DNA of 64,000 nucleotides, from assembly GCF_905171765.1 (NCBI RefSeq), contig NC_053393.1, positions 71,083,371 through 71,147,370 on the forward strand. The letters run 5' to 3'. Under the pieces are notes generated by a model, which saw only the letters and a program-made list of their open reading frames with translations, was not told where the DNA came from and did no database searches. The DNA comes from Bufo bufo. Lineage: Eukaryota > Chordata > Amphibia > Anura > Bufonidae. The stretch's first letter is position 1, and each line of letters begins with the position of its first letter. This document shows positions 58,101 through 64,000 of this stretch, piece by piece. The translations under genes were made by a program, and so were the position numbers.

Positions 58101-59310
58101 TCTCCATAGGTAAAATTGTCAGTAAACCCTACCATATTTGTTTTGCAAAAGGTGCAGTCTCTTGAAAATGGCATTTGAATGGGGGGTCATATAAAATAGA
58201 ACTGTTAGTAAACTCCACCATCACACCACAGAATATACTTACCGTAATTGGGTCTAGAATGGCCAGTTTGGTAGGTCTTACAAAACTTTCTGTATCCAGA
58301 AGCCACTGGGCACCAGTGCAAAATTTGTAACAGGGACCCCAGCCTACCATGTTCCATTTATAATACTGTTGTCTTCTTATGTGGCATTTGGGTTCCCTTA
58401 GGCACAATGTTCGGGGTGTGACTTCTTCCTCCGCACCCCCTAAAGCAATGCAACTGGCTTCACCCATAACTCTCCTGACTCTGAAAAGACAACTCTTTTC
58501 CCTCTTTATAATAAATAGGTATGCTGAATGCTTGAACACATTTTTAATCCATTCTTTATGGTCGCTCCAAGTAACAAAATCACATAACTAATAGTAAAAT
58601 CGAGAAAATAATAGCTGTCACTTTTCAGTGAAAATAAAGCATTGCCCGGCTCTGTACAACCTAGGTACTGATACCTGTACCTGTAAAGCTGGCCATACAC
58701 AGTAGATGGGCAGTACCCCAGAGCAGGGGGTATCTGCAAATGGTTTGTTATGTAATATGTTGTATTTCGTTATTATGCAATGTATTGTATCCAGCATAGC
58801 CATGTATGGATGGCATATCCAGGGTTAACAATCCTGGCTCAGCCCTTGTAGGAGGTTAGGTGTGGGCTGGTCCCAACACTCACAATAAGTCAGCCTAGCC
58901 TGGAGTGTGTGGAGAGATGTAACTGTGGCTTGTGCTCCCTTACATAGGACCAGTCGTATCTCTAAAACTGTGTATCCCTCAGTGGACGTTACAGCCACCA
59001 TCGAAAGACTACTATTGCCACCATAGATTGTACCGGAAGAGACGTGAGACAAATAACGAGGGAAGAGGGCCAAAATTCCCATCCTTGCCTAAATCCATAA
59101 ATCATTCGCTGGGAAGAATTGCACTGTGTGCAGTTTGAACTGTGTTTTGCTATTGTTGGATGTACTACAACTCCTATTTTGCACTTCAGAGACAATTATT
59201 CTGCTACATCTGGCCTACACCTGCGTCATATGGCGACCATTGCCCTGCCTTGCACCCATACAGACACTTATCATCACGAGCACCTCAATCAGGCAGGAGC
59301 CACAGAATCA
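58101..59310. other. No gene recognised
   Basis: Several overlapping ORFs under 140 codons without family motifs. The part 58,740-59,300 has an LTR-like feel, but no duplication or paired ends support it. Confidence 0.35.
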
Positions 59311-59749
59311 GGGCTCGTTCACACGACCGTATGTCTTTTTCAGTGTTTTGCGGGCCGTTTTTCCCGGATCCGTTTTTATTTCAGTAGTGTTTCCAGTTCC
59401 ATATGGCATATACAGTATACAGTAATTACATAGGAAAAATTGGGCTGGGCATAAAATTTTCAATAGATGGTTCCGCAAAAACAGAACGGATATGAGTACA
59501 TTCCGTATGTGTTCCGTTTTTTTTGCGGACCCATTGACTTGAATGGAGCCACGGAACCTGATTTGTGGGCAATAATAGGACATGTTCTATCTTTCAACGG
59601 AACGGATATACAGAAACGGAATGTATACGGAGTACATTCCGTTTTTTTGGTGGAACCATTGAGATGAATGGTTCCGTATACGGACCGTATACGGAATGCA
59701 AAATACAGCCCATATACGGAACGCAAAAAACATTAGTGTGAACAAGCCC
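59311..59749. mobile_element. Palindromic MITE with TCA duplication
   Basis: Inverted ends GGGCTCGTTCACACGACCG and the complement of TAGTGTGAACAAGCCC, flanked by TCA (59308-59310, 59750-59752). Interior inverted motifs ACATTCCGTATGTG / ATACGGAGTACATTCCG and repeated GGTTCCG. It is Harbinger-like by size, ends and 3-bp duplication. Confidence 0.8.
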
Positions 59750-59752
59750 TCA

Positions 59753-60096
59753 GGGTGTGCTCCGAGGAAAGAAAGGGTGTGCCCTCCTTTCACCGCCTGG
59801 CTCTAAAAAGCTACAGTGCAAGGAAAGCCACTGTGATTGACTGTGACAGCCAGAGGCACTACCACTCCCATCCTCCGCTCCAGCTCCTCAGGGGCTCACT
59901 GCAGATGCCAATTTCAGTGGGATCTTCCTACCATTTCATGTGTACGGGTCTGACAGCAGATATCGGGGTCAGGCATGTTGGAATTTGGCCGAGCATGGTA
60001 TGTACTGGAGGATCGGGAGAGATAGCCCTCAGCTGAAGCAGTGTTCAGGTGACAGTTATCTCCTATGTATGGCTGACATAATAAGCTGTGATCCTG
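59753..60096. other. No gene recognised
   Basis: About 340 bp with no supported gene or repeat. Confidence 0.35.
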
Positions 60097-60642
60097 TTAA
60101 AGGGGTTGTCCGGTCATTCAAGGTCCCCCCATATGTTTTTAGGTATTTTCGTCATTTCTACAGGGCTCCGACGGTCCCCCACGCACTGTTTACATCTATG
60201 TTTATGTTTGCCTAAATACCTGCCGCACTGCCCTGTGGGCCCCTGTGCAGCGCGGCATCACGTGGTTTCAGATGACTATCATCTCCGTCATGACTCCACC
60301 CCCCCCAATCATATCCCACCTCCTGCCGCACATATTGCCTCCTTCATTGAGAAGAAAACGCCCTGCCCGGTGATGTTAACGTACTGGAGGGGCGTGGCTT
60401 AGCGCGATCTGTTGCTGCCTAGTTACCGCCCCTCCGAGTGCTCTGCACAATCACTGCCGCTGATGGTGATGTCACCAGGCTCCCTGCCGCTGATGGTACG
60501 TCACTGAATCTGAGAAAAGACTCACTTTCGGCTGAGAATTTGTGCAATGAATACAGGGCATCATAATAGTCTGGAAAAGGTAGGACAGTCATGTATGTAA
60601 TATTTATGTGCTTGTTAAACAAGTACACCAATGTCCCTTTAA
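60097..60642. mobile_element. TTAA MITE
   Basis: It begins TTAAAGGGGTTGTCCGGTC and ends AATGTCCCTTTAA. Only the last few bases of the ends are inverted. The final TTAA is also the first TTAA of the next element. Confidence 0.65.
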
Positions 60643-61019
60643 CCACCTCAGCCCCCAGTGCTTAAACACCCTTAATGACCAGGCCACTTTTTACACTTCT
60701 GCACTACACTACTTTCACCGTTTATTGCTCGGTCATGCAACTTACCACCCAAATGAATTTTACTTCCTTTTCTTCTCACTAATAGAGCTTTCATTTGGTG
60801 GTATTTCATTGCTGCTGACATTTTTACTTTTTTTGTTATTAATCGAAATTTAACGAAATCTTTGTAAAAAAATGACATTTTTCACTTTAAGTTGTAAATT
60901 TTTTTTAAAAAAACGACATTTCTATATAAATTTTTCCCTAAATTTATTGTTCTACATGTCTTTGATAAAAAAAAAAGTTTGGGTAAAAAAATAAATGGTT
61001 TGGGTAAAGGTTAGAGCAC

Positions 61020-62110
61020 CTGTCATGTTTCCTGAGGTTCTACAATGGCCAGACAGTACAAACACCCCACAAATGACCCCATTTCGGAAAGTAGACACCC
61101 TAAGGTATTCGCTGATGGGCATAGTGAGTTCATAGAACTTTTTATTTTTTGTCACAAGTTAGCGGAAAATGATGATTTTTTTTTTTCCCTTACAAAGTCT
61201 CATATTCCACTAACTTGTGACAAAAAATAAAAACTTCCATGAACTCACTATGCCCATCACAAAATACCTTGGGGTGTCTTCTTTCCAAAATGGGGTCACT
61301 TGTGGGGTAGTTATACTGCCCTGGCATTTTAGGGGCCCTAATGCGTGAGAAGAAGTCTGGAATCCAAATGTGTAAAAAATGCCCTGTAAAATCCTAAAAG
61401 TACTCATTGGAATTTGGGCCCCTTTGCCCACCTAGGCTGCAAAAAAGTGTCACACATGTGGTATTGCCGTACTCAGGAGAAGTAGGGAAATGTGTTTTGG
61501 GGTGTATTTTTACATATACCCATGCTGGGTGAGATAAATATCTCTCTAAAAGTCAACTTTTCCCATTTTTTTATACAAAGTTGTCATTATAGAGAGATAT
61601 TTCTCTCACCCAGCATGGGTATATGTAAAAAGACACCCCAAAACACATTGCCCAACTTCTCCTGAGTACAGCGATACCACATGTGTGACACTTTTTTGCA
61701 GCCTAGGTGGGCAAAGGGGCCCAAATTCCAATGAGTATCTTTTAGGAGGGTATTTGGATCCCAGACTTCTTCTCACGCTTTAGGGCCCCTAAAATTCCAG
61801 GGCAGTATAAATACCCCACATGTGACCCCATTTTGGAAAGAAGACACCCCTAGGTATTCCGTGAGGGGCATGGCGAGTTCATAGAACTTTTTATTTTTTG
61901 TCACAAGTTAGCGGAAAATGATTTTTTTTTGTTTTTTCTCACAAAGTCTCCCTTTCCGCTAACTTGTGACAAAAAATAAAATTTTACATGAACTCGCCAT
62001 GCCCCTCACGGAATACCTTGAGGTGTCTTCTTTCCAAAATGGGGTCACATGTGGGGTATTTATACTGCCCTGGCATTTTGTCTGGAATATAAATGTCTTA
62101 AAAATTTTAC
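61020..62110. repeat. Nested palindromes
   Basis: Three hairpins lie in series, centred near 61,180, 61,570 and 61,930. Hairpins 1 and 3 share arms (TTTTTATTTTTTGTCACAAG, CATAGTGAGTTCAT or CATGGCGAGTTCAT, TGGGGTCAC) and flank hairpin 2 (ACCCAGCATGGGTATATGTA / ACATATACCCATGCTGGGT), so the whole block is itself palindromic about 61,570. Confidence 0.87.
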
Positions 62111-62257
62111 GCATTTGGATTCCGTGAGGGGTATGGTGAGTTCATGTGAGATTTTATTTTTTGTCACAAGTTAGTGGAATATGAGACTTTCTAAGAAAAA
62201 AAACCCAAAAAATAAATAAAAAAATATCAATTTCCGCCAACCTGGGGCCAAAAAAAT

Positions 62258-62925
62258 GTCTGAATGGAGCCTTACAGGGGGGTGATCAATGACAGGGGGG
62301 TGATCAGGGAGTCTATATGGGATGATCACCCCCCTGTCATTGATTACCCCCCTGTAAGTCTCCATTCAGACGTCCGTATGTGTTTTGCGGATCCGATCCA
62401 TGGATCCGTGGATCCGCAAAACACATATGGACCTCTGAATGGAGCCAGCCTTACAAGGGGGTGATCAATGACAGGGGGTGATCAGGGAGTCTATATGGGG
62501 TGATCACCCCCCTGTAAGGCTCCATTCAGACGTCCGTTTGTGTTTTGCGGATCCGATCCGTGGATCCGCAAAACACATACGAACCTCTGAATGGAGCCAG
62601 CCTTACAAGGGGGTGATCAATGACAGGGGGTGATCAGGGAGTCTATATGGGGTGATCACCCCCCTGTAAGGCTCCATTCAGACGTCCGTTTGTGTTTTGC
62701 GGATCCGATCCGTGGATCCGCAAAACACATACGGACCTCTGAATGGAGCCAGCATTACAGGGGGGTGATCAATGACAGGGGGGTGATCAGGGAGTCTATG
62801 GGCTATATATCATTGATCACCCCCCTGTAAGGCTCCATTCAGACGTCCGTATGTGTTTTGCGGATCCGCGGATCAATGGATCGGATCCGCAAAACACATA
62901 TGGACGTCTGAATGGAGCCTTACAG
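62258..62925. repeat. Alternating array of two hairpins, period about 150-160 bp
   Basis: Hairpin X (TCCATTCAGACGTCCG.. CGGATCCG.. its complement ..GAATGGA) occurs four times (from about 62,361, 62,521, 62,673 and 62,834) plus a half copy at 62,258. It alternates with hairpin Y (TTACAGGGGGGTGATCAATG.. GGTGATCACCCCCCTGTAA). X has the look of a Harbinger-like MITE and Y starts and ends with TTA/TAA. Confidence 0.88.
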
Positions 62926-63349
62926 GGGGGTGATCAATGACAGGGGGGTGATCAGGGAGTCTAATATGGGGTGATCAGGGGTTAATAAGGGGTTAATAAG
63001 TGACAGGGGGGGGGGTGTAGTGTAGTGGTGTTTGGTGCTACTTATTACAGAGCTGCCTGTGTCCTCTGGTGGTCGATCCAAGCAAAAGGGACCACCAGAG
63101 GACCAGGTAGCAGGTATATTAGACGCTGTTATCAAAACAGCGTCTAATATACCTTTTAGGGGTTAAAAAAAATCGCATCTACAGCCTGCCAGCGAACGAT
63201 CGCCGCTGGCAGTCTGGAGATCAGCTAGTTTACCTCCGGTTCCTGTGAACGTGCGCGTGTTCACAGGAAATCTCGCGTCTCGCGAGAGGACGCGCCGGCG
63301 CGTCCACCCAGAATAACAGGGCCGCCGCAAAGACGCAATCCTGCAGTGG

Positions 63350-63817
63350 TTAAAGGGGTTGTCTCACTTCAGCAAGCAGCATTTATCATGTAGAGAAAGT
63401 TAATACAAGCCACTTACTAAAGTATTGTGATTGTCCATATTGCTTCCTTTGCTGTCTGGATTCATTTTTCCATCACATTATATACTGCTCGTTTCCATGG
63501 TTACAGACCACCCTCAAATCTATCAGTGGTGGTCGTGCTTGCACACTATAGGAAAAATTGTCAGCCTCTCTGGCGGCCGGGACCATGGAAGCTCACATAG
63601 GCTAGTTCTTTTTCCTATATTGTGCAAGCACGACCACCACTGATGGATCGCACGGTGGTCTGTAACCATGGAAACGAGCAGTGTATAATGTGATGGGAAA
63701 AATGAATCCAGCCAGCAAAGGAGGCAATATGGACAATCACAATACATTAGTAAGTGCTTTGTATTAACTCCGTCTACATGATAAATGCCACTCACTGAAG
63801 TGAGACAACCCCTTTAA
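63350..63817. mobile_element. Palindromic TTAA MITE, 468 bp
   Basis: TTAA at both borders; the first is shared with the preceding element. Arms of about 190 bp (TTAAAGGGGTTGTCTCACTT against the complement of AGTGAGACAACCCCTTTAA; CATGGTTACAGACCACC / GGTGGTCTGTAACCATG) surround a spacer of about 70 bp. No gene. Confidence 0.9.
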
Positions 63818-64000
63818 GAGAATCCTATGACCAGGATCTTGGAAAACTCCTTGAAGGAATTGTTTATCTTTACTGTTCACGTCCTCCCACACTTACTGCC
63901 TCAAGTGTTTTTTTTAATGCTAATGGAAAAACGTTGATTAAACAACGAGGGTCATTGCTTCCTACTAAGAGTCATGTGCTGGACAACACTGCGGGGGACA
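63818..64000. other. No feature seen
   Basis: The final 180 bp show no gene or repeat that I can support. Confidence 0.35.

Larger units (their letters stand above)
60639..63353. mobile_element. Large TTAA element built of palindromes
   Basis: A 2.7-kb element with TTAA borders and short inverted ends TTAACCACCTCAG / CTGCAGTGGTTAA. No transposase. The left quarter is AT-rich, with text common to amphibian TTAA elements (TTAATGACCAGGCCAC). The middle (61,020-62,110) is a set of nested palindromes, and 62,258-62,925 is an alternating hairpin array. The right quarter has an inverted pair (AGGTATATTAGACGCTG / CAGCGTCTAATATACCT at about 63,112-63,153) and CpG-rich palindromes. Confidence 0.8.

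Noticed and set aside
58740..59300. Possible solo LTR beginning TGTTATGTAAT
   Set aside because: No CA end with a matching 5-bp duplication was found, and a MITE lies at the right side.

Overview
This window looks like nuclear DNA of a large, repeat-rich vertebrate genome, most likely an amphibian and probably a frog. No bacterial, phage or organellar feature was seen. I found no convincing host gene, tRNA gene or rRNA gene. Almost everything recognisable is a transposable element, often nested in another one. The evidence is the mix of families: several Tc1/mariner elements, TTAA-flanked piggyBac-like elements and MITEs, hAT elements with 8-bp target duplications, PIF/Harbinger-like MITEs, a Ty3/gypsy element, solo LTRs, L1-like and CR1-like LINEs, and a tRNA-derived SINE. 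Family names rest on motifs and on general familiarity with these repeats, because no database search was possible.

Layout. 1-14 kb: a minisatellite-rich fragment, a Tc1 element (572-2036), a decayed mariner-like transposase, then a foldback TTAA element (3512-8063) split by a young non-autonomous LTR element (3664-7853). A Tc1 element with an uninterrupted transposase gene follows (8447-10028), then a third Tc1 (10037-13946) split by a hAT element (11659-13920). 14-20.4 kb: a minus-strand Ty3/gypsy element with the order gag-protease-integrase-RT-RNase H (Gmr1-like), itself split by a solo LTR. 20.4-26.8 kb: a SINE, palindromic MITEs and two CR1-like fragments. 26.8-32.2 kb: a piggyBac element whose transposase is broken only by two stop codons, abutting another TTAA element. 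33.4-43.7 kb: a Tc1 deletion derivative and L1-like pieces in both orientations, carrying a second minisatellite-bearing hAT and a solo LTR. 43.7-49 kb: a TTAA element, Tc1 relics and a third minisatellite-bearing hAT.

50.3-57.7 kb is the most unusual structure: an inverted duplication of about 7.4 kb. Each arm carries the same two minisatellites in mirror order, with very different array lengths. 60.1-63.8 kb: three TTAA-bounded elements abut and share TTAA sites; the middle one holds nested palindromes and an alternating array of two hairpins.

The only apparently intact protein genes are the Tc1 transposase at 8706-9731 and the gag-like ORF at 4727-6568. The nearly intact piggyBac gene (28719-30374) comes from a family whose ends resemble those of two gene-less TTAA elements here, so it is a plausible source of the enzyme that moved them.
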